A DNA stretch of 64,000 nucleotides from Planctomycetota bacterium (GCA_019186845.1 JABARW010000021.1:27692-91691), one strand, 5' to 3'; counted from the first letter of the stretch, positions 9,074 to 17,174 are shown. Program-made: numbers and translations. Notes: a model not told the origin generated them from the letters alone.

Positions 9074-9685
9074 TCAATCCATCTCGCACGCGCGCCAGAG
9101 ATACCAGCTGGCCACGCTGCGCCAAGGCGCCCAAACCTGGCCGGCCTCTGCCAGTTCCCTGGGCTTGACCAGTTGGCGCCGACCCCACAGTCGCGTGAAG
9201 CCCTTGCGCACGCCGTAGTCTGAAAGCGGCAACACATCCGGCCTGCCCAGCCCGAAGATTAGCAGCATCTCTACCGTCCAGCGCCCGATGCCCCGCACCT
9301 CCGTCAGGCACGAAACGATTTCTTCGTCGCTGAGGCTTGCCAGCTTGCGCGGCGGAGGCACCACGCCTTCCAGTGCTTTGGCTGCCAGGTCCTGCATGGC
9401 CATCGCCTTGGCCTGGCTCAGGCCGCAGGCGCGCAACTCAGGCAAGGGCAGGGCAAGAACTCTGCGTGGCGTCAGGCGGCCCACACGCTTCTTGAACCGC
9501 CCGAAGATCGTCGCAGCTGCCTTGCCCGTGAGCTGCTGATAAGCGATGGATTCCGCCAACGCCCCAAAGGTGCTGGCCAGCGGGGGACGCGGCAGCAGCC
9601 GGCAGGGGCCTACCTCGTCGATGATTCGGGCCAGGCGCCGGTCTACGCGGCGAAGGTGAGTCTCTGCTTCGCCGTGGTGCTTCAT
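9074..9685 (-). CDS. HhH-GPD DNA glycosylase (AlkA-like, 3-methyladenine DNA glycosylase II)
   Basis: The 203-residue protein has the helix-hairpin-helix segment LTEVRGIGRWTVEM (127-140), then the catalytic region PLSDYGVRKG with Asp156 at the position of the AlkA catalytic aspartate. SIAYQQLTGKAA (46-57) is the usual start of the glycosylase fold. The family removes alkylated bases such as 3-methyladenine to start base-excision repair. The protein lacks the N-terminal AlkA domain and so resembles the short archaeal or Bacillus type. Its ATG overlaps the stop of the upstream ABC transporter gene (ATGA), so the two are co-translated although functionally unrelated. Confidence 0.9.
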   Translation of the reverse strand: MKHHGEAETHLRRVDRRLARIIDEVGPCRLLPRPPLASTFGALAESIAYQQLTGKAAATIFGRFKKRVGRLTPRRVLALPLPELRACGLSQAKAMAMQDLAAKALEGVVPPPRKLASLSDEEIVSCLTEVRGIGRWTVEMLLIFGLGRPDVLPLSDYGVRKGFTRLWGRRQLVKPRELAEAGQVWAPWRSVASWYLWRACEMD

Positions 9686-11511
9686 ACCGCCTCCCGGGGA
9701 GCGGAGGCCGAAGCCGCTTCCTCCGCGCCGAACTGCAACCGGTAGAGCTTGCTGTAGCGGCCTCCCAGCGCCAGCAGCTCGCCGTGGCTGCCGCGCTCCA
9801 CGATTTCGCCATGGTGCAGCACGAGAATCTGATCGCTGGCCGTAATGGTGCTGAGGCGATGGGCCACGGCAATGGCCGTGCGCCCCTTCATCAAGCGCGC
9901 CAGGGCGTCCTGAATCAGGGCCTCGGTTTCACTGTCGATGTTGCTGGTGGCTTCATCCAGCAGCAGGATGCGGGGGTCAAACGCGAGTGCCCGCGCAAAT
10001 GCCAGAAGCTGCCTCTGCCCGGCGCTGAAGGTCACCCCGCGCTCGGCCACTTCGGCGTCGAGGCCCTTGTCCAGGGAGCGAATGAAGCTGTCCGCGTGCA
10101 CCACTTCGGCCGCCCTTTGCACCCGCTCGCGGGAAATGCCTTCCTCGCCCAAGCGGATGTTGTCCAGCACGTTGCCGGCGAACAAGAACACGTCCTGCAG
10201 CACCAGCGCAAAGGCGCGGCGCAGGTGGTCAAGCGACATCTCGCGCACATCCACGCCGTCCAGCAGCACCTGGCCTTTCTGCACGTCGTAGAAGCGCATC
10301 ACCAGCGAAATAATGGTGCTCTTGCCGCTGCCCGTGGCCCCCACCAGCGCAAGCGAAGTGCCGGCCGGAACCTTGAAGCTCACGTCCTTGAGCACCCAGT
10401 TTTCGCCCTCGTAGGCAAACCAGACGTTTCTGAACTCGATTTCGCCCGCGATGGACGGGTTGCGTGGCAAGACCGGACTGGTGATTGAGTTGGGCGTGTC
10501 GAGAATGCCAAACAGCCTTTCGGCGCTGGCCATGGCGCTTTGCAGCACGTTGTACTTCTCGCTCATTTCGCGAATCGGGTTGAACATCATCTGCGTGTAG
10601 CTGAAGAACGCGAAGAAGCTGCCGAAGTCGAGCTCGTGCGCGAGGATCTGGCGCGAGCCGTACCAGACCAGCGCCGCCAGGGCCAGCGTCGTCGCGATTT
10701 CGACCGCGGGAAAGAACATCGCGAAGTTGAACACCGTGCGATAGGTGGCCTCGCGGTAGTCGCTGGAACGCTCGTCAAAGCGCCGCGCCTGCCGCTTTTC
10801 CGTGCTGAAAATGCGAGTCACGCGCCAACCCTGGATGGTCTCGTTGAGAAAAGAGTTCACGCTGGCGAGCTTGAGGCGCATATCGCGAAAGGCGTTCCGG
10901 GCGCGGCCCTTGAACACCCAGGAAATCACTCCCACAGCCACCATGGCCCCCAGCACGATGCTGGTCAGACCCGGCGAGATGAAGAACATCATCGCCAGCG
11001 CGCCCAGCACGATGAGCAGATCGCCCACAAGCTGCACCAGACCCGACGCAAACACTTCACCCACGGCCTCGACGTCGCTCGTCACGCGCGTGACCAGGCG
11101 CCCCACCGGGTTGCGGTCAAAGAACTTCAGGGGTTGGTGTTGGATGCGGGTGTAAACGTCCTTGCGCAGGTCAAAGACGGCGCGCGCACCCAAGGCCTGA
11201 AACCAGTAGCCGTTGCCGAACTGCGCCACAAACTGCACCACGACGAGCACGAAATAGCCCAGGGCCAGCCAGCCGAGAGCCTCCAGGGCTGCCTCATCCG
11301 AACCCTTGAGGGACAGGGATGTGAAAGGCCCGTTGATGATTTCGCGAATAATCAGGGGCAGCACCAGGGCGACGCCGCCGGCCACCAGCATGCAGGCCGC
11401 GCCGCCGGTCACCAACCCAAGTTTGCGCCTGGCATAGGGCAGCAGGCGCTTGATCAGGCGGGCGTCGTAGGCCTTTCCCAGGACTTCTTCTTCATGAATG
11501 TTGTTGCTCAA
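9682..11511 (-). CDS. ABC exporter, MsbA/MdlB-type fused permease-ATPase
   Basis: The 609-residue half-transporter starts at TTG 11511 with GAGGCGG upstream. Six transmembrane helices lie in about 30-320, and the ATP-binding domain in about 350-595. The ATPase shows Walker A GATGSGKST (near 389), signature SAGQRQLLAFARAL, Walker B ILLLDEATSNID and an H-loop histidine in AVAHRLS. The family exports lipids, drugs or peptides as a dimer in the inner membrane; substrate is not predictable. It is the first gene of a two-gene operon with the AlkA-like gene. Confidence 0.93.
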   Translation of the reverse strand: MSNNIHEEEVLGKAYDARLIKRLLPYARRKLGLVTGGAACMLVAGGVALVLPLIIREIINGPFTSLSLKGSDEAALEALGWLALGYFVLVVVQFVAQFGNGYWFQALGARAVFDLRKDVYTRIQHQPLKFFDRNPVGRLVTRVTSDVEAVGEVFASGLVQLVGDLLIVLGALAMMFFISPGLTSIVLGAMVAVGVISWVFKGRARNAFRDMRLKLASVNSFLNETIQGWRVTRIFSTEKRQARRFDERSSDYREATYRTVFNFAMFFPAVEIATTLALAALVWYGSRQILAHELDFGSFFAFFSYTQMMFNPIREMSEKYNVLQSAMASAERLFGILDTPNSITSPVLPRNPSIAGEIEFRNVWFAYEGENWVLKDVSFKVPAGTSLALVGATGSGKSTIISLVMRFYDVQKGQVLLDGVDVREMSLDHLRRAFALVLQDVFLFAGNVLDNIRLGEEGISRERVQRAAEVVHADSFIRSLDKGLDAEVAERGVTFSAGQRQLLAFARALAFDPRILLLDEATSNIDSETEALIQDALARLMKGRTAIAVAHRLSTITASDQILVLHHGEIVERGSHGELLALGGRYSKLYRLQFGAEEAASASAPREAV

Positions 11512-11670
11512 ACATCCGCCTCATTCGACACCGAACGGCCCAGCATAGACCAGCTTGCGCCCTCCGCAACCGCACAGGCCAGGCCGGGGGCATCCGAGAA
11601 AACGCGGGACTGCGCCTGCTACGGTGTCGCTTCTTCAAGCTATACTCGTGGCAGGGGTTGCGAGAAGGCC

Positions 11671-12471
11671 ATGGCGGATGAGTCGACAGCAGCGAGGGCT
11701 TCCGCCCTTACAGCGATGCAGGGTCTATTTTCGGGCCTGGAGTCGCGCTTGATGCGGCAGCGCATGTTGCCGCACCCCCTCGATGGCTCGCTCTACGACT
11801 TTGACGCTAACCGTGTATCGCGGCGCAGCCACATTGCGGGGGATTTGAGTCCCGGCGGCCAAAGCGCGTTCACGCGTCGAGAGGCCCTGGGCCTCCTGCA
11901 CAAGCCGCTGCTGGGCGCCACCACGCTCAAGGTCTGTGTGGTGCTGGACTTTGCGTGGGCCCCTGCGGAGTCCAGCCGCTTCACCCCCCGCGCCGTGGAG
12001 CAGGCGGCGAACTGGGCTTTGACCTCAATGAGGCCCGACATCTACTTCATCCTTGGCGTCGCCGGGCTTTCGAGCACTCCTCAGCTCGGCCCCAGTGATG
12101 AGGCTTTGCGCTCGCTTTCGGGAGGCACAAACTGGCGCGCCGGCTTTGTGGAGTTCCTCAATCCTGGCTGGCGCGTGTCGGCGCCGCGCGACGGCGTGAT
12201 TCTGCCGGCGCTGTTCGAGAACCTCTTTGACCCCGAACCCCATGAACAGAAAGCCGCCCGCGTGGATGCCGCCCTGCAGGCCGCCCAAGAACTGAAAGAG
12301 CCCGGCGGTTTCCTGCTGTTGGAGGAGCTGGCAAGGCGCGCGGCCGTCAGCGGGGAACTGGTTACGGACCGGGCCATGCTTTATGCGGGACGAACCCCGG
12401 GATTGGACGTGAAGGACGTCGAAGGAAATCTCATTATCCAGCGGAACAGGTTTACAAGCGTGGGAGCGTAA
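11671..12471 (+). CDS. Unknown protein heading the ESCRT-like cluster; possible C-terminal winged helix
   Basis: The 266-residue protein starts at ATG 11671 (GAGAAGG upstream); the much longer upstream frame is antisense to the ABC transporter and not real. The N-terminus is helical. The middle (TLKVCVVLDFAWAP ... PDIYFILGVAGL) alternates strands and helices in a Rossmann-like way. The last 60 residues (GGFLLLEELARRAAVSGELV then NLIIQRNRF) look like a helix-turn-helix with a beta wing. I recognise no family. Its stop directly abuts the start of the next gene, so it is translated with the Snf7-like proteins. Winged helices are common in ESCRT-II and some CdvB proteins, so an adaptor role is an inference worth testing. 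Confidence 0.7.
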   Translation: MADESTAARASALTAMQGLFSGLESRLMRQRMLPHPLDGSLYDFDANRVSRRSHIAGDLSPGGQSAFTRREALGLLHKPLLGATTLKVCVVLDFAWAPAESSRFTPRAVEQAANWALTSMRPDIYFILGVAGLSSTPQLGPSDEALRSLSGGTNWRAGFVEFLNPGWRVSAPRDGVILPALFENLFDPEPHEQKAARVDAALQAAQELKEPGGFLLLEELARRAAVSGELVTDRAMLYAGRTPGLDVKDVEGNLIIQRNRFTSVGA

Positions 12472-13206
12472 GTGGGACTCGGCGACTTCTTTCGCAGGTT
12501 ATTCGGCCGCGGCGGTGACCCCGACGAAGAGAGGCCCGTGGACAAAGCCGCCATGCGCGAAGAGCTTGACCGCTATGACGAGCTGATCACCCGCAACGAA
12601 GTCGAATTGCGCAAAGTCATGCAGGAGCTGCAGCGCCTTGAGATGCAGGAGAAAGCGCAGGCCGAAGCCCTCAAGGCCGGCAAGATCGGCGACCAGGAAA
12701 AGGAAGTTGTACTGCTCAGCGTTAAGCGCAACCGCACGCGCATCGAATCGCTGAAGCACCGCATCCACGTTTACAACAAAAACATCGAAGTGCTGCAAAG
12801 CATGGTCGACAAGCACCAGACCATCGCGGCCATGAACCTGCGCGGCATCGAAAACCAGATGGTCGAACGTCTGGCCATGGATTTTGACGAGCGCAAAGAC
12901 AAGTACATGGAGTCCATCGAGACCGCCAACGCGATGAAGGGCACCGACACCGGCATCCTTTCCCTGGCCGAGAAAGAAGACCTCAAGAAGCTCGAACGCG
13001 AGTTGCTGGGCAACAAACCCGTCGAAGAAAAGCCCCAAGCAGTCCCCAACGCAAGCGAGAGGTCCGAAACGTCGAAGAAGCAGCCCGAGAAAGTGATGAG
13101 CGAAGCTGAGATGGAAGCGGAGATGGCCAAGCTCGAGGCCGAAATGGCGCAGCGAGAACAGGATTTGAAAGCTGCCGAGGTCAAGGAAAGGCCGCAAACG
13201 GAGTGA
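12472..13206 (+). CDS. Snf7/ESCRT-III-like charged helical protein A
   Basis: The 244-residue protein starts with GTG immediately after the previous stop codon. The N-terminus MGLGDFFRRLFGRGG is a short amphipathic, basic, Gly-rich segment like that of CHMP4/Snf7. It is followed by a long charged helical hairpin (about 26-62 and 72-135). A third helix includes MNLRGIENQMVERLAMDFDE. A Lys/Glu/Pro linker follows, then an acidic C-terminal helix (MSEAEMEAEMAKLEAEMAQ) that could be a MIT-interacting tail. It lacks the EDPxKL start typical of PspA/Vipp1. Together with the Vps4-like ATPase at 15202 it looks like a membrane-remodelling polymer subunit. Homology is inferred from layout and visual alignment only. 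Confidence 0.7.
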   Translation: MGLGDFFRRLFGRGGDPDEERPVDKAAMREELDRYDELITRNEVELRKVMQELQRLEMQEKAQAEALKAGKIGDQEKEVVLLSVKRNRTRIESLKHRIHVYNKNIEVLQSMVDKHQTIAAMNLRGIENQMVERLAMDFDERKDKYMESIETANAMKGTDTGILSLAEKEDLKKLERELLGNKPVEEKPQAVPNASERSETSKKQPEKVMSEAEMEAEMAKLEAEMAQREQDLKAAEVKERPQTE

Positions 13207-13209
13207 GTA

Positions 13210-13289
13210 GGTATCGGGTATCAGGTTCCGGGTTTCAGGTGAGGCAAGCGATCCTGATTCCTGAAACCTGATACCCGGCATCTGATACC
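13210..13289. repeat. Two opposed heptamer arrays forming a large imperfect hairpin
   Basis: The left arm at 13210-13237 is four degenerate heptamers (GGTATCG, GGTATCA, GGTTCCG, GGTTTCA). The right arm at 13255-13289 is the inverse (TGATTCC, TGAAACC, TGATACC, CGGCATC, TGATACC). The consensus unit is GGTATCA. The arms can fold into a long stem between two Snf7-like genes. This resembles the short tandemly repeated heptanucleotides seen between genes in other bacteria. Confidence 0.8.
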
Positions 13290-13321
13290 TTCAGGCAAGT
13301 CAGGCAAAGTGGACGGTGCAC

Positions 13322-13933
13322 ATGGGCTTTTTCCAACTGCTTTTCGGACAGAAGATCGACTCGCGCACACTCAAGGTCAAGTTGCGCGAGGTGGAGCGCG
13401 AGCGCCGCAAATACTTCATGGAGGTGCGCAAGCTGTCCACACGCCAGAGCAGCATCATCGACCAGATCAAAGCCGCGCGCAAAGAGGGCAACCAGATCGA
13501 GGTGGATTACCTCTGGGAGGAACTCAAAGATCTCAAGCACGACTTCGCCTTCAACAAGCGCGCGGCGAAAGTCGCCAATCTTGAGGGCATCGCGCTGAAG
13601 AAGTACACGCGAGGCCTTGAGCGCCTTGAGAAACGGAAGGACAAGAACAGTATCCAGAAGCTGATCACGCGCATTCGCAACAGCGGCCTCGATGCCAAGC
13701 TTGCCCTGGCCCAGATCGACGAAGAGGGCTACATCGACGAACTCAATGCCACCCTCGATGCCTTGGGGCTCGAAGTGGAAGAGGCCATGACGGACGACGA
13801 CCCGGAGAAGAAGAAGTTTCTCGAGGAGATCGACAGCATCGTGGAGGCCGAAAGCTCTGGCAGCTTCGACGAGGCGTTGAAGAGCGAACAGGAGCTCAAG
13901 CGCAAGCTGGAGTCCGACGAGAAGGCGGTCTAG
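13322..13933 (+). CDS. Snf7/ESCRT-III-like charged helical protein B
   Basis: The 203-residue protein starts at ATG 13322; an in-frame GTG at 13316 is less likely. It begins MGFFQLLFGQ, the same hydrophobic amphipathic start as its neighbour, then a long charged helical hairpin to about residue 125. The segment after the core, YIDELNATLDALGLEVEEAM, resembles the helix-5 region of CHMP2/Vps2 proteins (VLDELGLSLTDEL). The acidic tail ends with SFDEALKSEQELKRKLESDE, which fits loosely the MIM1-type MIT-binding pattern. This is the best individual case for an ESCRT-III relation in the locus. Confidence 0.72.
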   Translation: MGFFQLLFGQKIDSRTLKVKLREVERERRKYFMEVRKLSTRQSSIIDQIKAARKEGNQIEVDYLWEELKDLKHDFAFNKRAAKVANLEGIALKKYTRGLERLEKRKDKNSIQKLITRIRNSGLDAKLALAQIDEEGYIDELNATLDALGLEVEEAMTDDDPEKKKFLEEIDSIVEAESSGSFDEALKSEQELKRKLESDEKAV

Positions 13934-14066
13934 GCCGTTCGCGGCTGCTGGATCGCGCCGCGGGGAGCCTGGAACTGTTCTTCGGCTTGCCTGCTGTCTT
14001 GAGTGAGCACGCGAGCGTCACATTACTGGTTACAAACCAAGCGATACGACTTCCCAGATAGGACCC

Positions 14067-15158
14067 ATGGCCAAGGCCCCCCACTCATCGAACACTCAAC
14101 TCGGCATCAGCGAGCAGACAGCGCGCGAGTTCAAGCGCATCGCCGAGCAGGAAGAGCAGGCCGGCACCGAAGCCTGGAACGACGGTGAATACGACACCGC
14201 CGCGTCTCATTTCGAGCGCGCCGCCAGCACCCTCAAGAAGTACGCGGCCCATGTTCAGGCGGCGGCCCAGGCCCAGGTCATCAAGCGCAAGGCGGCCAAG
14301 CTCCTCGATCTCTGTCGCCAGTTGCGGGACCTCACCCAGGACGGCAAACCCGACGAAAGCAAGGCGCGCAAGCTGCGCACCGAAAGCCAGAGCGAACTCG
14401 CCGTCATCAACGCCGACCTAGAGGCGGCCACGCCCAAAGAGGCCGCCCCGGCCAGGCACAAGAGCAAGGCCGAGAACCTGACCTCGGCGCCGACGCAGCC
14501 GCCCACGCGCAAGGAAGCTCCGGACGACAAGCCCGCGCCTGCGGAGCCCCAATCTGAAAGCAAGCCCAACTTGCGGCTTGTCGGCTCCAAGCATGACGGC
14601 GGAGAGGTGCTGGAGCTGGATTTCGCGGGCGTTGCCCCAAAGGCGGAGGGCTCGGGCCGCAGTGCGCCCGCCCTGGCCGACCCCAGCGAGCAGAAGACGG
14701 CGCCGAGCCTGCAGCGCATCATTGAAGGCCAGACCGCCCTGAAGCCCGAGCGTGTCGTTGAGCTGTCTCGCGCTCTGGGTCGCTGCGACTTTGAAGTGAT
14801 GGCGAAGGCCTTTGACGCCATAAGCGACGATTTCTCGGCGGGCCACGCCCCGGACCCGGGCGTTGAAATCGAGCGCCTGCTGAGCAGCGTCTTTGCCCGA
14901 GAAATCGCGCAGGTCTTGCGCAAGGCCCCCGGCGACCTGAGCCAGGGCGCCATGGAACTGGCCCGCCGCGCCTACGGCGAAGGCAATTTCAAGGGTGCCG
15001 CGGAGCACTTCAAGCAGGCGGCCATGGAACTGCTGGGGACCGGCGCCGACGGCCGCAGCGACGAGGACGTGGCGGCCAGCGAGATGAAGGCCAGCAAGCT
15101 GCTGACGTTCAGCAGCCGGTTGCGCAAAGCCGTCAGTGACGGCAAACCCACGACCTGA
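14067..15158 (+). CDS. Protein with two MIT-like helical segments
   Basis: The 363-residue protein has AGGACCC just upstream of ATG 14067. Residues about 11-85 form a MIT-like three-helix unit: EEQAGTEAWNDGEYDTAASH, then FERAASTLKKYAAHVQAAAQ, then RKAAKLLDLCRQLRDL. A similar unit recurs near the C-terminus (MELARRAYGEGNFKGAAEHF ... KASKLLTFSSRLRKAV). Between them lies a Pro/Ala/Glu-rich linker (about 115-215) and a helical stretch. MIT domains bind the C-terminal tails of ESCRT-III proteins, and the Vps4-like ATPase encoded next has the same kind of unit. I infer an adaptor that recruits the Snf7-like proteins. No enzyme motif is visible. Confidence 0.7.
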   Translation: MAKAPHSSNTQLGISEQTAREFKRIAEQEEQAGTEAWNDGEYDTAASHFERAASTLKKYAAHVQAAAQAQVIKRKAAKLLDLCRQLRDLTQDGKPDESKARKLRTESQSELAVINADLEAATPKEAAPARHKSKAENLTSAPTQPPTRKEAPDDKPAPAEPQSESKPNLRLVGSKHDGGEVLELDFAGVAPKAEGSGRSAPALADPSEQKTAPSLQRIIEGQTALKPERVVELSRALGRCDFEVMAKAFDAISDDFSAGHAPDPGVEIERLLSSVFAREIAQVLRKAPGDLSQGAMELARRAYGEGNFKGAAEHFKQAAMELLGTGADGRSDEDVAASEMKASKLLTFSSRLRKAVSDGKPTT

Positions 15159-15201
15159 CGGCGGGTCAGTTTTCAGCCACTTCGGCCAGGCGGCATACGA
15201 C

Positions 15202-16449
15202 ATGTCTCTCGATCTCGGTCCCAAACTGAAGTCCGCCTGCGACGATTCGCTGCACAAGGCCAAGATGGCCTGGAAAGCCGGCGATTCGGAGCAGGCCGCT
15301 CAGCACTTCGACCAGGCCAGCAAACTGATGCTGAAGTTTGCCGAGTACGCCAACAGCCGCGCCCAGGAGTATCAGCGCAAGCGCAAGGCCATCGAGTATC
15401 GCGAGTTTGCGGGCCGCCTGCGTGAGTTGCACAACGAGCAGGCCGTCGGCGCCAAGGCAGCGAAGCTGCCGGCGCCTCCCAGCAACGACGAGGATGTCGA
15501 CTCCCGGCAGACCGAGCAGGCGGGTAACAAGAGCGAGCTGTCCAACGCCGTCAACTCGCTGATTCACGTTTCACCCGTAACATGGGAAGACATCGGCGGC
15601 CTGGAGCAAACCAAGCGCGACATCAAGTACACGCTGGGTCTCTCGCTCGCCACGCCGCCCAAGGGCGTCAAGATCGCCACCTTTCGAAACATCATGTTCT
15701 ACGGGCCGCCGGGCACGGGCAAAACGCTGATCGCCGCAGCCACCAGCAACGCCCTGAAGGTAACAAGCGATGGGCAGGCGTTGTTTTTCAACGTGAAGGT
15801 CAGCGGCGTGATGAGCAAGTATTTCGGTGAGAGTTCGAAGATCATCAGCGAGATATACGGTACTGCGCGCGACAACAGCCCAAGCGTGGTCTTTCTTGAT
15901 GAGTTCGAATCACTCACGGCCTCGCGCGGCTCTGACGAACAAAGCGGCGCAGAGCGAAGGATACTGAGCACCATCCTGAGCGAGCTTGACGGCCTGACCG
16001 AGAAGGGCCGCACCGACATTTTCGTGCTCACCATCGCGGCCACCAACCGCCCATGGGAAATCGACAACGCCGTGCTGTCGCGCTTTGAGAAGCAGATTCT
16101 GATTCCGCTGCCCGACCCGGTTACGCGCGAAGCCATCCTCCGGATCCAGACCGAGAAAAAGGGTTTCGTGCTGGAGTGCGAATTGGCCGAGCTCGTGAAG
16201 CTGACCGAGGGCTACTCAGGCCGCGAGATCGAGCGCCTTGTAAAGCAGGTTACTAGCACCATGATCAGCGAACTCAACGCCGATCTGCCCGATGTAATCG
16301 ACAAAGGCCTGGCGCAAGCCAAGAGTTATCAGGTAAAGGTGCGCCCGCTGAATCTGCGCGATTTCCAGGTCGCTGCCGAAGGCATCCGCCCGGTCACCTC
16401 GCCCGAAGAAGCCGCGCGCTATCTCGATTGGCGGCAGGACCAGGATTGA
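15202..16449 (+). CDS. Vps4-like AAA ATPase with N-terminal MIT-like domain
   Basis: The 415-residue protein starts at ATG 15202 (AGGCGG upstream); an in-frame GTG at 15136 overlaps the previous gene. Residues about 5-80 form a MIT-like three-helix unit (KAKMAWKAGDSEQAAQHFDQ, then KRKAIEYREFAGRLRELH). The AAA core opens with VTWEDIGGLEQTK. It has Walker A GPPGTGKT (168-175), pore loop KYFGES (206-211), Walker B VVFLDE (229-234), arginine pair R252-R253 in AERRIL, sensor 1 ATNRPWEID (280-288) and RFEKQILIPLPD. TEGYSGREIE and a C-terminal PVTSPEEAARYLDW helix follow. These match Vps4/katanin-clade ATPases, not FtsH or Cdc48. Vps4 disassembles ESCRT-III polymers. All catalytic residues are present. 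Confidence 0.88.
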   Translation: MSLDLGPKLKSACDDSLHKAKMAWKAGDSEQAAQHFDQASKLMLKFAEYANSRAQEYQRKRKAIEYREFAGRLRELHNEQAVGAKAAKLPAPPSNDEDVDSRQTEQAGNKSELSNAVNSLIHVSPVTWEDIGGLEQTKRDIKYTLGLSLATPPKGVKIATFRNIMFYGPPGTGKTLIAAATSNALKVTSDGQALFFNVKVSGVMSKYFGESSKIISEIYGTARDNSPSVVFLDEFESLTASRGSDEQSGAERRILSTILSELDGLTEKGRTDIFVLTIAATNRPWEIDNAVLSRFEKQILIPLPDPVTREAILRIQTEKKGFVLECELAELVKLTEGYSGREIERLVKQVTSTMISELNADLPDVIDKGLAQAKSYQVKVRPLNLRDFQVAAEGIRPVTSPEEAARYLDWRQDQD

Positions 16450-16556
16450 CCGGAGTGACATCGGCCTCCGGCCGATGTTCGCCGGGCTGCGCGCGCCACG
16501 AGTCGCGCCTTGCGCGACACATTGGCCAGAGGCCAATGCCACAAGCGTGCACCCAA

Positions 16557-16587
16557 TCGACAATCGTCAATCGACAATCGACAATCG
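16557..16587. repeat. Tandem heptamer array TCGACAA x4
   Basis: Four head-to-tail heptamers (TCGACAA, TCGTCAA, TCGACAA, TCGACAA) plus TCG lie just upstream of the tail-anchored zinc-ribbon gene. Two short palindromes sit upstream: CATCGGCC-TCC-GGCCGATG near 16459 and ATTGGCC-AGA-GGCCAAT near 16521. No terminator T-run is present. Confidence 0.85.
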
Positions 16588-16591
16588 CCGC

Positions 16592-17044
16592 ATGGTAGAT
16601 CATGAGCGCCAACTGATTCGCCTCGCCAAGAAGCACCTGACGCGCTGCCCCTATTGCGCAAAGGACTACAGCGAGATCCCCCACCCCAAGCTCAAACAGT
16701 TCCGCTGCCTGGGGTGCTCGGCGTTCATTTCAAACGAGATGATGGTCGAGGACCTCGACGACGAAGTCTTTGACCGCGACACGCAGAATGTTTGTTCAAA
16801 CTGCGGCTACCACTGGCCCGAAGACCTGCTGCCGCCCGCGAAATGCCCCGGCTGCTCCCAGGAAAACGCCCTGGCGGACCTCATCACTGAGCGCGACTTC
16901 GCCGCCCATCACGCCAATTTTACTGTGACGGGTCCCATCCCCAACCAAACCGGCACCAACGCGCGCGGCTGCATGCTCCTGGCTGCCGTGCTGATCTTGC
17001 TGCTAATGTTCCAGGGCCTGATTTTCAAGGGCTGTTTGGGTTGA
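16592..17044 (+). CDS. Tail-anchored double zinc-ribbon protein in the ESCRT-like cluster
   Basis: The 150-residue protein starts at ATG 16592, with no clear ribosome binding site because the heptamer array fills the leader. There are two zinc ribbons: CPYC with CLGC (about 19-44), and CSNC with CPGC (about 67-88). A C-terminal transmembrane helix (MLLAAVLILLLMFQGLIF) would anchor the protein with the ribbons in the cytoplasm. Placed between the Vps4-like ATPase and the third Snf7-like gene, it may be the membrane receptor or nucleation factor for the system. That role is inferred from position only. Confidence 0.75.
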   Translation: MVDHERQLIRLAKKHLTRCPYCAKDYSEIPHPKLKQFRCLGCSAFISNEMMVEDLDDEVFDRDTQNVCSNCGYHWPEDLLPPAKCPGCSQENALADLITERDFAAHHANFTVTGPIPNQTGTNARGCMLLAAVLILLLMFQGLIFKGCLG

Positions 17045-17105
17045 ACCGACACTGGCCACAGGCCATGGGCTCGCGCAGACGCCGCAGCCCGGCATTGGCC
17101 ACATA

Positions 17106-17126
17106 CCGAAATCCGGAATCCGATGA
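17106..17126. repeat. Short heptamer array CCGAAAT / CCGGAAT / CCGATGA
   Basis: Three degenerate heptamers lie between the zinc-ribbon gene and the third Snf7-like gene. They belong to the same kind of intergenic 7-base array as those at 13210 and 16557, with a different unit. Confidence 0.6.
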
Positions 17127-17174
17127 CAGTAGCTGCCGGCTTCCTGCAATAATGAGCGTCCGAGGTGCATCGCC

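Noticed and set aside
10540..11670. Long plus-strand frame preceding the ESCRT-like first gene
   Set aside because: It is antisense to the ABC exporter, rich in His, Gln and Arg as is typical of shadow frames in GC-rich DNA. The real gene begins at ATG 11671 with its own ribosome binding site.
16557..16587. CRISPR or minisatellite interpretation of the TCGACAA array
   Set aside because: Units are 7 bases, without spacers, and no cas genes are present.
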